DNA from: Agrobacterium tumefaciens
Lineage (GTDB): Bacteria; Pseudomonadota; Alphaproteobacteria; Rhizobiales; Rhizobiaceae
DNA: 64,000 bases
NCBI RefSeq assembly: GCF_013318015.2
Contig: NZ_CP115841.1
Coordinates: 1,240,001 to 1,304,000, forward strand
Direction: 5' to 3'
Part shown: positions 1 through 10,461 of the stretch, one piece after another
How positions within the stretch are numbered: position 1 is the stretch's first letter
How the letters are laid out: each line of letters begins with the position of its first letter
The notes under the pieces: generated by a model
The model's database searches: none
Seen by the model: only the letters and a program-made list of their open reading frames with translations
What the model was told of the DNA's origin: nothing
Position numbers and translations under genes: made by a program

Positions 1-77
1 TTGGATAAAAACCGATTTTCGCTATCTCAGCATCAAAGCAAATTACGTAAGGGCAATCATAAAAATTAAATTGAGAG

Positions 78-509
78 CTATTGCGAAGCCGCAGGCGTCG
101 CAACCGGCTTCTGGTTTTCGCCAAGCGCCCGCAATTCCGCGACTCGGCGTTTGTATTCAGCTTCCGAAATCTGGCCGTTGCGGCGTGCAGCACCGAGGCG
201 CGACAGGTTCGATTCCATTTTGGACGCCTCGTCATCCCCCATCTGGCTGCCGGCAGCCGTAATCGGCGCTGAAAAGCTTGGATAGGTGCCGGTATCGCGT
301 CTCTGGCTCACCACATTGTCGCTGACGGGGCGCGGGCCAACGATTTGGGCTTGCGGGTGGGGCATATGGGCCGGTGCGACGATCGGTGCCGGGGTCTTGC
401 AGGCGGCAAGTACTGTAACGAGCATGGCGCCGGAAAGCGAAAGAAGGGCGATCCTTCCAGCGTTTTCCGCAAATCTTCCCCATGTACCCATGTGCTTGCC
501 CATCGTCAT
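78..509 (-). CDS. small lipoprotein with C-terminal SHOCT-like helix
   Basis: Predicted 143-residue lipoprotein of unknown role. A hydrophobic segment at about residues 20-36 ends in the lipobox LAAC with Cys37 as the likely lipidation site. A proline-rich linker follows, and the C-terminal 40 residues form a charged amphipathic helix (RRNGQISEAEYKRRVAEL) resembling the SHOCT oligomerisation motif. Two further in-frame ATGs lie at 503 and 491. The upstream AGGCGG is 3 bases from the first ATG and 9 from the second, so 503 may be the true start. It diverges from phaC. Membrane location follows from the lipobox; no function can be assigned. Confidence 0.75.
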   Translation of the reverse strand: MTMGKHMGTWGRFAENAGRIALLSLSGAMLVTVLAACKTPAPIVAPAHMPHPQAQIVGPRPVSDNVVSQRRDTGTYPSFSAPITAAGSQMGDDEASKMESNLSRLGAARRNGQISEAEYKRRVAELRALGENQKPVATPAASQ

Positions 510-641
510 GTTCCGCCTGTAAGGATATCGCCGATATCGAATTCGACTGCGGTTCGGCTCTTCGTGGCCTCCCCTTGCTGGTGGAACTTGTATTCGTTTT
601 CATGCAGAATGTGCAAATACAAATTTGGTGGAGGACAGCGC

Positions 642-2501
642 ATGGCAGGTGTTGACGGCGGGGCAGAGAAAAAGGGTGGCAAAACGCCCGGTTTCGACGC
701 CACATCCGCCGGAGCTTACCTGATCCGCGACCCGGAAGCCTTTGCGGTCAACATCGCCCGCGCGCTGGAAAACCTCGGCAAAGCCGCGTCCGAATGGCTG
801 GCACCCCGCGAACGCGGTGAAATTCCGCAGACCAGCGCCGATCCGATGACCGACCTCGTCAAGACGCTGTCCGACGTCGCCGAATATTGGATGGCTGAAC
901 CGAAGCGCTCGCTCGAAGCGCAGACCCATCTGCTTTCCAGCTATTACGATCTGTGGACAAAATCCGTGGCGCAGTTTTCGGAAGATGCCGATTCCCGCTC
1001 GGAAAAGGCCGCACAGACCGGCCCGGCAGAGCGAAAGAACAGGCGTTTTGCCGACGCGGACTGGCAGGCCAATCCGTTTTTCGATTTTCTCCTCAAAGCC
1101 TATCAGACCACCGTCGGTTTTGCCGACCGGATGGTTATGGAAGCCGAAGGGCTGGACGAGCACACCCGCACCAAGGCGTTGTTTTACATGCGCCAGGTGA
1201 CGGAAGCCCTCTCGCCGGCCAACTTCGTCTTCACCAATCCGCAGGTCTTCCGCGAGACGGTCGCGTCCAGCGGCGCCAATCTCGTCAAGGGCATGGCACA
1301 GCTTGCCGAAGATGTCGCGGCCGGCCACGGCCATCTGAAACTGCGCCAGACCGATTACAGCAAATTCGTCATCGGCCAGAACATCGCCATCACACCAGGC
1401 AAGGTGGTTGCCAAAAGCCCGCTCTGCGAGATCATCCATTACGCGCCGACGACGAAAAAGGCCCTCAAACGGCCGCTGCTCATCGTGCCGCCATGGATCA
1501 ACAAATTTTATATCCTCGATCTCAACCCACAGAAATCCTTCGTTAAATGGTGTCTCGATCAGGGTCACAGCGTGTTCATGGTCTCGTGGATCAACCCGGA
1601 CGCTAGGCTGGCCGACAAGGGCTGGGAGGACTATATCCGCGAAGGTATCGATTTTGCCCTCGACACGATCGAGGAGCAAACCGACGAAAAAGAGATCAAC
1701 GCCATCGGCTATTGCGTCGGCGGCACGCTTTTGTCTTCGGCCCTGGCATTGCATGCGCAGGAAGGCAATGAGCGCATTCGCAGCGCCACGCTTCTCGCCG
1801 CCCAGACGGATTTCATCCATGCGGGCGACCTCAAGGTCTTCATCGACGAAGGCCAGCTCGCCGCGCTCGACAGGCACATGCAGGCCGTCGGTTATCTCGA
1901 TGGCTCGATCATGGCCACAGTCTTCAACATGCTGCGCGCCTCCGATCTCATCTGGCCCTATATGGTCGATAATTATCTGCGCGGCACGGAACCCCTGCCC
2001 TTCGATCTCCTCTACTGGAATTCAGATTCGACCCGGGTGACCGCTGCCTGCCATTCCTTCTATCTGCGCAATTGTTATCTCGACAACAATCTCGCCCGCG
2101 GGCTGATGCGCGTGGCGGGCAAGCGGATCAACCTCGGCGACATAAAAATCCCCGTCTATGATCTCGCCACCCGCGACGACCATATCGCGCCAGCGAAATC
2201 GGTCTTCACGGGGGCGGCACTGTTCGGCGGCCCCGTGGAATTCGTGCTCGGCGCTTCCGGCCACATAGCCGGTGTGGTCAATCCGCCGCAATCCGAAAAA
2301 TACCAATATTGGACAGGCGCATCACCATCCGGAGACTTCGATGCCTGGCAGGCCGCAGCCACGGCCCACAAGGGATCATGGTGGGTGCACTGGCAAAACT
2401 GGATCGAAAGCCAGAATGGCGAGAAGGTAAAGGCAAGGGCCCCGGGAGACGGCAAGCGACCAGTGCTCGGCGATGCACCCGGAACCTACGTCCTGTCCTG
2501 A
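642..2501 (+). CDS. phaC: class I poly(3-hydroxyalkanoate) polymerase PhaC
   Basis: PHA synthase, which polymerises (R)-3-hydroxyacyl-CoA into storage granules in the cytoplasm. Length is about 619 residues, normal for class I enzymes. The lipase-like box GYCVGG holds the nucleophilic cysteine near residue 358, and the catalytic Asp and His are visible in TRDDHIAP and GASGHIAG. The N-terminal PhaC domain precedes the alpha/beta hydrolase fold. The ATG at 642 was chosen over the longer open frame because GGTGGAGGA sits just upstream and homology starts soon after. No phaA, phaB or phaE partner is in the window, consistent with a class I enzyme encoded apart from phaAB. sfsA follows on the same strand after about 30 bases. 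Confidence 0.95.
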   Translation: MAGVDGGAEKKGGKTPGFDATSAGAYLIRDPEAFAVNIARALENLGKAASEWLAPRERGEIPQTSADPMTDLVKTLSDVAEYWMAEPKRSLEAQTHLLSSYYDLWTKSVAQFSEDADSRSEKAAQTGPAERKNRRFADADWQANPFFDFLLKAYQTTVGFADRMVMEAEGLDEHTRTKALFYMRQVTEALSPANFVFTNPQVFRETVASSGANLVKGMAQLAEDVAAGHGHLKLRQTDYSKFVIGQNIAITPGKVVAKSPLCEIIHYAPTTKKALKRPLLIVPPWINKFYILDLNPQKSFVKWCLDQGHSVFMVSWINPDARLADKGWEDYIREGIDFALDTIEEQTDEKEINAIGYCVGGTLLSSALALHAQEGNERIRSATLLAAQTDFIHAGDLKVFIDEGQLAALDRHMQAVGYLDGSIMATVFNMLRASDLIWPYMVDNYLRGTEPLPFDLLYWNSDSTRVTAACHSFYLRNCYLDNNLARGLMRVAGKRINLGDIKIPVYDLATRDDHIAPAKSVFTGAALFGGPVEFVLGASGHIAGVVNPPQSEKYQYWTGASPSGDFDAWQAAATAHKGSWWVHWQNWIESQNGEKVKARAPGDGKRPVLGDAPGTYVLS

Positions 2502-2532
2502 CCCCGCCCCCACCTCTCATCTTTCAGGCCAC

Positions 2533-3252
2533 ATGCTCTTCACGCCCCCACTCGTTCCCGCCACGCTGATCGCCCGCTACAAGCGTTTCCTCTTCGACGC
2601 TGTTCTGGAGGACGGCACGGCGATTACAGGCTCTTGCCCCAATACCGGCTCCATGCGCGGATTGACCACGCCCGGCTCGCGTATCTGGCTGTCCGAGCAT
2701 GACAGCCCAACCCGCAAGTACCGGCATATGCTGGAAATGGTCGAGGCCGATGGCACCGTGGTCGGCATCAATACCGGCATGCCGAACCGGCTGGCGGAAG
2801 AAGCGATCCTCAATGGCCGCATCCCGCAGCTTGCCGGCTATTCGACGATCCGGCGCGAGCAGAAATACGGCCGCAATTCCCGCATCGATTTCCTGCTTTC
2901 CGAAATTGGGCGGCCGGATGCCTATGTGGAAGTAAAGAACGTTCATTTCATGCGCGAAAAAGGTCTGGCCGAATTCCCTGATACCGCCACCAAACGCGGC
3001 GCCAAACATCTGGAGGAGCTGGGCGACGCAGCAGAGGCCGGTCACCGCGCGGTGATGCTCTATCTCATTCAGCGCAACGATTGCGACCGGATGCGCATCT
3101 GCGATGATCTGGATCCGGTCTATGCGCTGGCGTTTCAGCGAGCCATGTCGCGCGGCGTGGAGGCCTATGCGGTGAAATGCGACGTTTCCCCGGCACAAAT
3201 TTCAGTCACGGGAACGGTTAAGATGGACGAATGGCGTCCGGCTGTTTTATGA
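2533..3252 (+). CDS. sfsA: SfsA family protein (sugar fermentation stimulation)
   Basis: A 239-residue member of the SfsA family, typical in length. The N-terminus ([18 protein letters not shown]) and the central RRIDFLL-like block, here [21 protein letters not shown] in part, are hallmarks. The D-x(n)-E-V-K arrangement resembles a nuclease-like fold. The family was named for an Escherichia coli maltose phenotype and its biochemical role is still unclear. The ATG at 2533 fits the family N-terminus; the upstream 20 codons overlap the end of phaC and look non-coding. It precedes map and radC on the same strand. Confidence 0.9.
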   Translation: MLFTPPLVPATLIARYKRFLFDAVLEDGTAITGSCPNTGSMRGLTTPGSRIWLSEHDSPTRKYRHMLEMVEADGTVVGINTGMPNRLAEEAILNGRIPQLAGYSTIRREQKYGRNSRIDFLLSEIGRPDAYVEVKNVHFMREKGLAEFPDTATKRGAKHLEELGDAAEAGHRAVMLYLIQRNDCDRMRICDDLDPVYALAFQRAMSRGVEAYAVKCDVSPAQISVTGTVKMDEWRPAVL

Positions 3253-3280
3253 ACAGGGACGTAAAGAGACAGAAAGCACT

Positions 3281-4117
3281 ATGATGGTCACCTATATCGA
3301 CGCAGCCTCCGCCCCCCTCAAGAATACCGGCGTCATCCGCCTTTATACCCCTGAGGATTTCGACGGGATGCGCAAGGCGTGCCAGCTGACGGCGCGTTGC
3401 CTCGACGAACTGGCGGCAATCGTCAAGCCGGGAGTGACGACTGACGCCATCGACCGTTTCGTCTTCGAGTTCGGCGCCGACCATGGCGCTTTGCCGGCAA
3501 CACTGAATTACCGCGGTTATACGAAATCCGTCTGCACCTCTATCAACCATGTGGTCTGCCACGGCATTCCGGACGCAAAGCCGCTGCGTGAAGGCGAAAT
3601 CGTCAATATCGACGTGACCTATATTCTGGACGGCTGGCACGGCGATTCGAGCCGCATGTATCCGGTCGGCACGATCAAGCGCGCGGCTGAACGTCTGATG
3701 GAAGTGACCTATGAATGCCTGATGCTCGGCATCGCGGCAGTGAAACCGGGTGCGCGCACCGGCGCGATCGGCGCGGCTATTCAGGCCTATGCCGAGGCGG
3801 AACGCTGCTCGGTGGTGCGTGATTTCTGCGGCCACGGCGTTGGACGCCTGTTCCACGACACCCCCAATATCCTGCACTACGGCCGCCCGGACGAAGGCCC
3901 GGAGATTCGCGAGGGAATGATCTTCACCATCGAGCCGATGATCAACCTCGGCAAGCCGCATGTGAAGGTACTCTCCGATGGCTGGACGGCAGTAACGCGC
4001 GACCGCTCCCTTTCCGCGCAATACGAACATGCGGTCGGCGTAACCGCTACCGGTTGCGAAATCTTCACACTGTCGCCGGGCGGCTTTGACCGTCCGGGCC
4101 TGCCGCCACTCGCATAA
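3281..4117 (+). CDS. map: type I methionine aminopeptidase
   Basis: Removes the initiator methionine from nascent proteins. The 278-residue protein has the M24A fold with all expected metal ligands: Asp in VNIDVTYILDG, Asp in HGDSSRMY, His in GHGVGRLFHDTP, Glu in FTIEPMINLG and the last Glu in QYEHAVGV. The substrate His is in SINHVVCHGIP. There is no N-terminal zinc finger, as usual for proteobacterial enzymes. Two adjacent ATGs (3281 and 3284) compete as start. The gene lies 28 bases after sfsA and 12 bases before radC, suggesting cotranscription. Confidence 0.95.
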   Translation: MMVTYIDAASAPLKNTGVIRLYTPEDFDGMRKACQLTARCLDELAAIVKPGVTTDAIDRFVFEFGADHGALPATLNYRGYTKSVCTSINHVVCHGIPDAKPLREGEIVNIDVTYILDGWHGDSSRMYPVGTIKRAAERLMEVTYECLMLGIAAVKPGARTGAIGAAIQAYAEAERCSVVRDFCGHGVGRLFHDTPNILHYGRPDEGPEIREGMIFTIEPMINLGKPHVKVLSDGWTAVTRDRSLSAQYEHAVGVTATGCEIFTLSPGGFDRPGLPPLA

Positions 4118-4129
4118 GGCCAGACCGCC

Positions 4130-4975
4130 ATGGCAAAACGCCCTGCCCCGCCTTCCGCCGATCTTCCATCGACCTCCGGCTTTCAGGCGGGAAACGGCGA
4201 TCTGTTCGACGGAACGGATGAGCGCGGCTTCTTTGCCGAACCGCGAAGTGCGGTGAAGAAGACCTCGGAACACCCCGCAGCCGTTGCGGAGCCGGAAGCG
4301 GAGATCGCACACTATCACGGCCATAGGGACAGGCTGCGGGCGCGTTATCGCGACGGCGGCGATACTGCCCTTGCCGATTACGAACTGCTGGAGCTTCTGC
4401 TTTTCCGGCTGATACCGAGGCGTGATACCAAACCCATCGCCAAAGCGTTGATCGCCCGCTTTGGTACTCTTGGCGGGGTGCTTGGCGCGCCGCTGCCGCT
4501 GTTGCAGGAGGTGAAGGGCGTGGGTGAGGCCGTGGCGCTCGATCTGAAACTCGTCGCCTCCGTTTCCCAGCGCATGCTGAAGGGCGAAATCCGCAACAAG
4601 CAGATTCTCGGCTCCTGGTCTTCGGTCATCGACTATTGCCATGCCGCCATGGCCCATGAAACCCGCGAACAATTCCGCATCCTGTTCCTCGACAAGCGCA
4701 ACGTCCTGATCGCCGACGAGGTGCAGGGTCAGGGAACCGTGGACCACACCCCGGTTTACCCGCGCGAAGTGGTGCGCCGCGCCCTCGAACTTTCCTCTAC
4801 AGCTTTGATTTTAATACATAATCATCCGAGTGGAGACCCTACCCCTTCGCGTGCCGATATCGAGATGACCAAAACCATCATCGATACGGCAAAGCCGCTA
4901 GGGATAGCAGTGCACGACCACATCATCATCGGCAAAGACGGCCACGCCAGCTTCAAAGGGCTTCGGCTGATCTGA
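4130..4975 (+). CDS. radC: RadC family JAB-domain protein
   Basis: A 281-residue RadC/DUF2466 protein. The N-terminal 60 residues are low-complexity and poorly conserved. A UPF0758 helix-hairpin-helix region follows at about 65-150. The C-terminal JAMM metalloprotease-like domain carries [19 protein letters not shown], with the HxH and Asp ligands intact. Despite the name, the old link to DNA repair in E. coli did not hold up, and the function is unsettled. It starts 12 bases after map, so the two are probably cotranscribed. Confidence 0.9.
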   Translation: MAKRPAPPSADLPSTSGFQAGNGDLFDGTDERGFFAEPRSAVKKTSEHPAAVAEPEAEIAHYHGHRDRLRARYRDGGDTALADYELLELLLFRLIPRRDTKPIAKALIARFGTLGGVLGAPLPLLQEVKGVGEAVALDLKLVASVSQRMLKGEIRNKQILGSWSSVIDYCHAAMAHETREQFRILFLDKRNVLIADEVQGQGTVDHTPVYPREVVRRALELSSTALILIHNHPSGDPTPSRADIEMTKTIIDTAKPLGIAVHDHIIIGKDGHASFKGLRLI

Positions 4976-5121
4976 AATCCATGGGTATTAACGCGAAGGG
5001 CTTTCCCGGCCTGCAACCCATAAGAGCGACATCAATACAAAATTAACACCTATAAATTAGCATTTCCGAAAATAAGAATAAAGGCATCTGACTTTGGTGC
5101 CTGAAGAAACGGGGGTGCTTT

Positions 5122-5544
5122 ATGCGTAATGGAGTGCATTTCCTTCGTGATCGATCCGGCTCGTCCGCTGTCGAGTTCGCTATCGTCGCGCCGATTTTCT
5201 TTCTCGTCCTGCTGACAATGATTGCCTACGGTATCTACCTGATGGCCGCCTATTCTGTGCAGCAGATCGCCGCCGACGCGGCAAGGACGGCAGTTGCCGG
5301 ACTGAATACGACCGAGCGCCAGCAGTTGGCCCGTGATTTCGTCACCAAAAGTGACCTCAGCTACGCCTTCATGGACAAGACGCGTTTCACGGTCAATGTC
5401 GCCACCGATCCCGCCAATGCCAACCAGTTCACGGTCAAGGTGGAATATGACGCCCGTGATCTGCCGATCTGGAGCCTCTACAGCTACACCCTGCCAGAGC
5501 CGGTCATCCGGCGTTTTTCCACAATCCGGATCGGAGGAGCATGA
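5122..5544 (+). CDS. TadE-like pseudopilin
   Basis: A 140-residue TadE-family protein. A short basic N-terminus (FLRDRSG) leads into SSAVEFAIVAPIFFLVLL, the typical prepilin-like segment with the conserved Glu after the cleavage region, followed by one transmembrane helix. The remaining residues would be periplasmic. TadE proteins are minor components of Flp/Tad pili processed by TadV-type peptidases. The stop overlaps the spacer to the next gene by two bases, so the two form a translationally coupled pair. No Tad ATPase, secretin or Flp pilin is in the window, so the partner machinery must be elsewhere or the pair acts alone. Confidence 0.85.
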   Translation: MRNGVHFLRDRSGSSAVEFAIVAPIFFLVLLTMIAYGIYLMAAYSVQQIAADAARTAVAGLNTTERQQLARDFVTKSDLSYAFMDKTRFTVNVATDPANANQFTVKVEYDARDLPIWSLYSYTLPEPVIRRFSTIRIGGA

Positions 5545-5545
5545 C

Positions 5546-7285
5546 ATGCAAAATATCTCTTCTTTGCTTCCCCGTTTCCTGAAGGATCGCACAGGCAACA
5601 TCGCCATCTCGGCCGGGCTTACCGCACCGCTTTTCATCGGCATATTGGCGCTTGGCGTCGACTATGGCTATCTGACCCTGCAGAAGCGGCAATTGCAGCA
5701 GACCGCCGATCTTGCGGCCATATCAGCGGCGGCCAACGCCGCTGATCCCGAAAAGGCGGTCCAGCAATATTTCGCCATCAACGGCATGAATCTCGGGGTC
5801 AAGACACCGAATGGCCTCTTGACCGTGGACGGTCTTCAACCTTTCGACCCCTTGAACGAATTTGCCAAGAGCAACGGTTATGCCGAAGTCGTCAAAGGTC
5901 ACTATGAGCCGGACGCGACCCTGCCTGTCGGCCAGCGTTTCGTCGAAAATGCACTTCCCACCAATGCGATGAAAGTGAATATCGTCGAAAAGGGCCAGAT
6001 ATTCTTTGCCTCCGCCTTCACAACGCCGCCCAAGATTTCCGCGGCCGGAACGGCCTCATCCCAAAAGATCGCGGCATTTTCGGTGGGCTCGCGACTGGCG
6101 AGCCTCGATGAAGGCATTTTGAACAGCCTGCTCGGCGGCCTGCTCGGCACCACGGTCTCGCTCAAGGTTATGGATTACCAGGCGCTTGTGGCTGCTGATG
6201 TCAACGCGCTGCATGTCGTTGAAGCGCTGGCTGTCGATCTAAACCTGACAGCCGGCACCTACAAGGATGTCCTGAAGACGGAAATCACCTACGGCAAATT
6301 CCTGGACGCGCTGACGAAGACCACCGGCCTGCAGCCGGCTGTGGCCAACATTCTGAAGACGCTGGCAAAAACCGCTAACAAGAGCAACATCAAGCTCAAG
6401 CTTGAAGAAATCCTCAATCTCGGCCCGTTCTCGGACAAGCTGATCGGTAGCGGCGAAAACCTCAAGGTCACCGCAGGCGTCTTCGATCTTCTCAACGCCG
6501 CCGCCGTGGCAGGCAATGGCGGCAACCAGCTGGCGCTCAACCTCAACGCCAATCTCCTCGGTCTCGCCTCGGTCAAGACGACGCTCGCCATCGGTGAGCC
6601 ACCCGTCGAAACGCCGTCGCTTGCCGTCGGCGGCCAGGGCACCGTGGTGCGCACCGCACAAACCCGGCTGGCGGTCAGTGTCGTGGTTGACGGGCTTCAG
6701 GCGATTGCCGGTCTGAAGGTCAATATTCCGCTCTATGTGGAAGTCGCCCATGCCGAAGCGCGGCTCGCCGACATTCGCTGCACGGGCGGCGGACAGGGTA
6801 CGGTCGATGTCGAAGTCGTTCCCGGCGTCGCAGAAATCGCGCTTGGCAATGTCGATACCACGGCCTTTGCCAATTTCGGCAAGGATCCGCGCGTCACCAA
6901 GACGGCGATCGTGGATTCGGCCCTGCTCGCCATCAATGGCAGCGCCCTCATCAATGCCACGAACATGACGAAGACCAAGCTGACCTTTACCCAGTCGGAT
7001 ATCACCCAGGCCAAGATCAAGAGTGTTTCCACGAAGGATACCGTTACCACTCTTGTCAGTTCACTGCTGAAGAACCTCAATCTGGATATCAGGCTTCTCT
7101 TCCTTAATATCGATCTGGGAGGTCTGGCGGGCATCCAGTCAGCGCTTGCCAACACGCTCGCGGCAGTCACGGCGCCCGTGGATCAGCTGCTCTACAACGT
7201 GCTGCTGGTACTCGGCGTCAAGATCGGCGAAGCCGATGTGCGCGTCACCGACGTTCGCTGCCAGCAGCCGGCACTCGTCCAGTAA
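5546..7285 (+). CDS. TadG-like pilus-assembly protein
   Basis: A 579-residue protein with the TadE/TadG-like N-terminal helix at about residues 15-50 (NIAISAGLTAPLFIGILALG). A large extracytoplasmic region follows, with the Cys-containing DIRC...GGQG and DVRC motifs seen in DUF2134/TadG-like proteins. There is no obvious von Willebrand A MIDAS motif. The start at 5546 is preceded by GGAGGA and sits two bases after the tadE stop; a longer upstream frame inside tadE is not needed. It likely works with the preceding TadE-like protein at the cell surface. The substrate or pilus it serves cannot be told from here. Confidence 0.85.
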   Translation: MQNISSLLPRFLKDRTGNIAISAGLTAPLFIGILALGVDYGYLTLQKRQLQQTADLAAISAAANAADPEKAVQQYFAINGMNLGVKTPNGLLTVDGLQPFDPLNEFAKSNGYAEVVKGHYEPDATLPVGQRFVENALPTNAMKVNIVEKGQIFFASAFTTPPKISAAGTASSQKIAAFSVGSRLASLDEGILNSLLGGLLGTTVSLKVMDYQALVAADVNALHVVEALAVDLNLTAGTYKDVLKTEITYGKFLDALTKTTGLQPAVANILKTLAKTANKSNIKLKLEEILNLGPFSDKLIGSGENLKVTAGVFDLLNAAAVAGNGGNQLALNLNANLLGLASVKTTLAIGEPPVETPSLAVGGQGTVVRTAQTRLAVSVVVDGLQAIAGLKVNIPLYVEVAHAEARLADIRCTGGGQGTVDVEVVPGVAEIALGNVDTTAFANFGKDPRVTKTAIVDSALLAINGSALINATNMTKTKLTFTQSDITQAKIKSVSTKDTVTTLVSSLLKNLNLDIRLLFLNIDLGGLAGIQSALANTLAAVTAPVDQLLYNVLLVLGVKIGEADVRVTDVRCQQPALVQ

Positions 7286-7302
7286 TCAGGCCGACAACCA
7301 TA

Positions 7303-7336
7303 AAAAAAGCCGCCGGCAGTATCCGGCGGCTTTTTT
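7303..7336. terminator. bidirectional Rho-independent terminator
   Basis: A perfect GC-rich stem (GCCGCCGG / CCGGCGGC) with a 6-base loop is flanked by an A-run on the left and a T-run on the right. It lies between the convergent TadG-like and DAHP synthase genes and can serve both. Confidence 0.9.
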
Positions 7337-7352
7337 GTTTGATCTGCCTCTG

Positions 7353-8729
7353 TCAGGCAGTAGCAATTGCCAGACGCTTCTCGTCCCGGCCGCTCTTCAT
7401 GCGCTCGGACAGAAGGAAAGCCAGCTCCAGTGCCTGATCGGCGTTGAGACGCGGATCGCAATGGGTGTGGTAACGATCCGACAGCGAATCCGCCGTTACG
7501 GCGCGGGCGCCGCCGGTGCACTCGGTCACGTCCTTGCCGGTCATCTCGATGTGGATGCCGCCCGGATGTGTGCCTTCGGCACGGTGGATCTGGAAGAAGC
7601 TTTCGACTTCCGACAGGATGCGCTCGAACGGACGCGTCTTGTAGTGGTTGAGCGTGATGGTGTTGCCATGCATCGGATCGCAGGACCAGACCACCTTGCG
7701 GCCCTCTTTCTCCACGGCACGGATGAGCTTCGGCAGGCTGTCCGCCACCTTGTCGTGGCCGAAACGGCAGATCAGCGTCAGACGGCCGGCCTCGTTTGCA
7801 GGGTTCAGCGCGTCGATCAGCTCGATCAGATTATCCGGCGTCAGCGACGGTCCGCACTTCAGGCCGATCGGGTTCTTGATGCCGCGGAAATATTCCACAT
7901 GCGCATGGTCGAGCTGACGCGTGCGGTCGCCGATCCAGATCATGTGGCCCGACGTGGCATACCAGTCACCGGAGGTCGAATCGACGCGGGTCAGCGCCTC
8001 TTCGTAACCGAGCAGCAGAGCCTCGTGGCTGGTGAAGAAATCGGTTTCGCGCAGGCTAGGATTGTTTTCTGCGCTGATGCCGATTGCCTGCATGAAGTTC
8101 ATGGTCTCGGAAATCCGGTCAGCCAGCTTGCGGTAACGATCCGCCTGCGGGCTGTCCTTGATGAAGCCGAGCATCCACTGGTGGACGTTTTCAAGGTTGG
8201 CGTAGCCGCCCATTGCGAAAGCGCGCAGCAGGTTAAGCGTCGCCGCCGACTGGCGGTACGCGTCGAGCTGACGCTCGGGGTTCGGCACACGCGAGGTCTC
8301 ATTGAACTCGATGCCGTTGATGATGTCGCCGCGGTAGGACGGCAGCGTCACGCCATCGAGCACTTCCACGTTCGAAGAGCGGGGCTTGGCGAACTGACCG
8401 GCAATACGACCGACCTTTACCACCGGCAGCTGCGCACCATAGGTCAGGACGACAGCCATCTGCAGGAAAGCGCGGAAGAAGTCGCGGATATTATCCGCGC
8501 CATGCTCGAGGAAGCTTTCGGCGCAATCGCCACCCTGCAACAGAAAGGCGTTGCCGTCTGCCACATTGGCAAGCTGCTTTTTCAGGCGGCGGGCTTCACC
8601 GGCAAAAACGAGCGGCGGATAGGTCGCAAGCGTGGCTTCCGTCGCCGCAAGCGCTGCCGCGTCAGGATATTCGGGAACCTGCTGGATCGGTTTCTGCCGC
8701 CAACTGCCGGGTGTCCAATTCTGTGCCAT
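7353..8729 (-). CDS. class II 3-deoxy-7-phosphoheptulonate (DAHP) synthase
   Basis: First enzyme of the shikimate pathway, joining phosphoenolpyruvate and erythrose 4-phosphate. About 458 residues, the length of plant-like class II enzymes. Recognised from WTPGSWR at the N-terminus, [11 protein letters not shown], the metal/PEP site residues in [16 protein letters not shown] and [18 protein letters not shown]. The ATG at 8729 gives the family-typical [11 protein letters not shown] start; the open frame extends 25 codons upstream without similarity. The gene is downstream of gor on the same strand but separated by 250 bases containing a strong hairpin, so it probably has its own promoter. Confidence 0.95.
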   Translation of the reverse strand: MAQNWTPGSWRQKPIQQVPEYPDAAALAATEATLATYPPLVFAGEARRLKKQLANVADGNAFLLQGGDCAESFLEHGADNIRDFFRAFLQMAVVLTYGAQLPVVKVGRIAGQFAKPRSSNVEVLDGVTLPSYRGDIINGIEFNETSRVPNPERQLDAYRQSAATLNLLRAFAMGGYANLENVHQWMLGFIKDSPQADRYRKLADRISETMNFMQAIGISAENNPSLRETDFFTSHEALLLGYEEALTRVDSTSGDWYATSGHMIWIGDRTRQLDHAHVEYFRGIKNPIGLKCGPSLTPDNLIELIDALNPANEAGRLTLICRFGHDKVADSLPKLIRAVEKEGRKVVWSCDPMHGNTITLNHYKTRPFERILSEVESFFQIHRAEGTHPGGIHIEMTGKDVTECTGGARAVTADSLSDRYHTHCDPRLNADQALELAFLLSERMKSGRDEKRLAIATA

Positions 8730-8900
8730 GTCCTTACCCTTTTCTCGCCCGCGCATTTGTGCACGACCGCCTCGAAAAATTGAGCGGCTTATAGCTCCAA
8801 GCACAGGCTTTGCATAGCCGATGTCAGGGCCATCGGGCCCATTCCGCCCGTTTTGGGCGTTTAACGTGCATAAAAGTCAATTCAAACGATTTAATAAACC

Positions 8901-8939
8901 CGCCACCACCCGGAAAACAACGGTTTTCAAGTGGTGGCG
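8901..8939 (-). terminator. long hairpin, probable gor terminator
   Basis: A 9-bp perfect outer stem (CGCCACCAC / GTGGTGGCG) encloses an inner GAAAAC / GTTTTC stem. On the minus strand it comes 40 bases after the gor stop and is followed by GGTTTATT, a weak U-tract. It could end gor transcription or act in the leader of the DAHP synthase gene. Confidence 0.6.
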
Positions 8940-8979
8940 AGCAAGGCGGAGACGTGATCACGTCGCGCAAGCGACGGCG

Positions 8980-10368
8980 TTACACGCGCTCGCCGTTCAC
9001 CACGCGGTAGCTTGGCGAATACATCGTCACCAGTTCCTCGGCCGCTGTCGGATGAACCGCCATGGTGCGATCGAAATCGTCCTTGGTGCATCCGGCCTTC
9101 AGCGTGATGCCGAGGAGCTGCGCCATTTCGCCCGCCTCGTGGCCGAGAATATGCGCGCCGACGACCCTACGGTCGGCGGCATTGACGATCAGCTTCATGA
9201 TCGTCTTTTCCTGACGCCCGGACAGCGTTGCCTTCATCGGACGGAACTGCGCGCGATAGACTTCCAGTTCCGGGTATTTCTTGCCCGCTTCCTCTTCAGA
9301 AAGTCCAACCGTGCCGATTTCCGGCTGCGAGAACACCGCAGTGGCAATAAGCTCGTGGTCCGGCTTGGTCGGGTTGTTCTTGTACTCGGTTTCGATGAAG
9401 CACATGGCCTCGTGGATCGCCACCGGCGTCAGCTGTACCCGGTCGGTGACGTCGCCCAGTGCGAAGATACTGGGAACGTTCGTGCGCGAATACTCATCGA
9501 CGATGATCGCGCCGCGCGCATCCACCTTCACACCGGCATTTTCAAGGCCTAGACCATGCGTATTCGGATCGCGACCGAGCGCCAGCATCACCAGGCCGAC
9601 ATGCAGCGAGTTGCCCTGCTTCGTGCGTGCCACAAAGCCGCCCGCACCGTCCTTGCCCACTTCCTGAATGACGTCTTCAAGAATGATGCGAATGCCCTTG
9701 GCTTCCATCGCTTCATGAAGGCCCTTGCGCATATCGTGATCGAAGCGCGAAAGGATTTCCTTGCCGCGATAGATCAGCGTCGTTTCGACACCGAGTCCGT
9801 GGAAGATATTGGCGAATTCCACGGCGATGTAACCACCGCCAGCGATCAGGATCGATTTCGGCAGCTCTTCCAGGTCGAAAGCCTCGTTGGAGGAGATCGT
9901 CAGCTCGTGGCCGGGCAGCGCCTTGTGTTCGTTCGGCGTACCGCCAACGGCAATCACGATACGCTCGGCCGTGAAGGTCTCACCGGTCTTCGTCAGCTTC
10001 ACGGTATGCGCATCGACAAGCTCTGCACGGCTGTCCAAAATATCGGCCTTGGCGTTATCCAAACCCTTGCGGTACAGCCCTTCGAGACGGGTAATTTCCC
10101 TGTCTTTCGCTTCGATCAGCTTTTTCCAGTCGAAACGACGCTCGCCAACGCTCCAGCCGAAACCTTCGGCATCCTCGAAATGCTCCGGAAATTGCGAGGC
10201 ATAAACGAACAGCTTCTTCGGCACGCAACCACGGATGACGCAGGTTCCGCCGTAACGGTATTCCTCGGCAATTCCCACACGCTTGCCGAGTGAGGCGGCA
10301 ACGCGAGCGCTGCGAACGCCGCCCGAGCCGCCACCGATAACGAAAAGATCGTAGTCATAAGCTGTCAT
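8980..10368 (-). CDS. gor: glutathione-disulfide reductase
   Basis: NADPH-dependent flavoenzyme that keeps glutathione reduced. 462 residues. FAD-binding GGGSGG at residues 12-17, redox-active disulfide CVIRGC (Cys43, Cys48), the NAD(P)-binding AGGGYIAVEF block and the C-terminal active-site HPTAAEE (His of the partner subunit) are all intact. The ATG at 10368 is preferred over an in-frame TTG two codons earlier. It is on the same strand as the DUF2059 protein and rpiA; a hairpin at 10462-10486 separates it from them. Confidence 0.95.
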   Translation of the reverse strand: MTAYDYDLFVIGGGSGGVRSARVAASLGKRVGIAEEYRYGGTCVIRGCVPKKLFVYASQFPEHFEDAEGFGWSVGERRFDWKKLIEAKDREITRLEGLYRKGLDNAKADILDSRAELVDAHTVKLTKTGETFTAERIVIAVGGTPNEHKALPGHELTISSNEAFDLEELPKSILIAGGGYIAVEFANIFHGLGVETTLIYRGKEILSRFDHDMRKGLHEAMEAKGIRIILEDVIQEVGKDGAGGFVARTKQGNSLHVGLVMLALGRDPNTHGLGLENAGVKVDARGAIIVDEYSRTNVPSIFALGDVTDRVQLTPVAIHEAMCFIETEYKNNPTKPDHELIATAVFSQPEIGTVGLSEEEAGKKYPELEVYRAQFRPMKATLSGRQEKTIMKLIVNAADRRVVGAHILGHEAGEMAQLLGITLKAGCTKDDFDRTMAVHPTAAEELVTMYSPSYRVVNGERV

Positions 10369-10461
10369 AGTCAAAACCCCTGATCAAAACCACGTGCCAT
10401 CGGCCTCAAGGCGGGCTGTGGCGTATTCATGGCACATATAGGTGCTGCGATGCACAAATGA

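Noticed and set aside
1..77. Possible gene end or promoter at the left edge
   Set aside because: Only AT-rich sequence without a frame or recognisable signal is visible.
600..1877. Open frame antisense to phaC
   Set aside because: Shadow frame; phaC has the complete catalytic motifs.
7146..8783. 545-codon open frame antisense to DAHP synthase
   Set aside because: Overlaps a certain gene and a terminator hairpin; no domain and no start signal.
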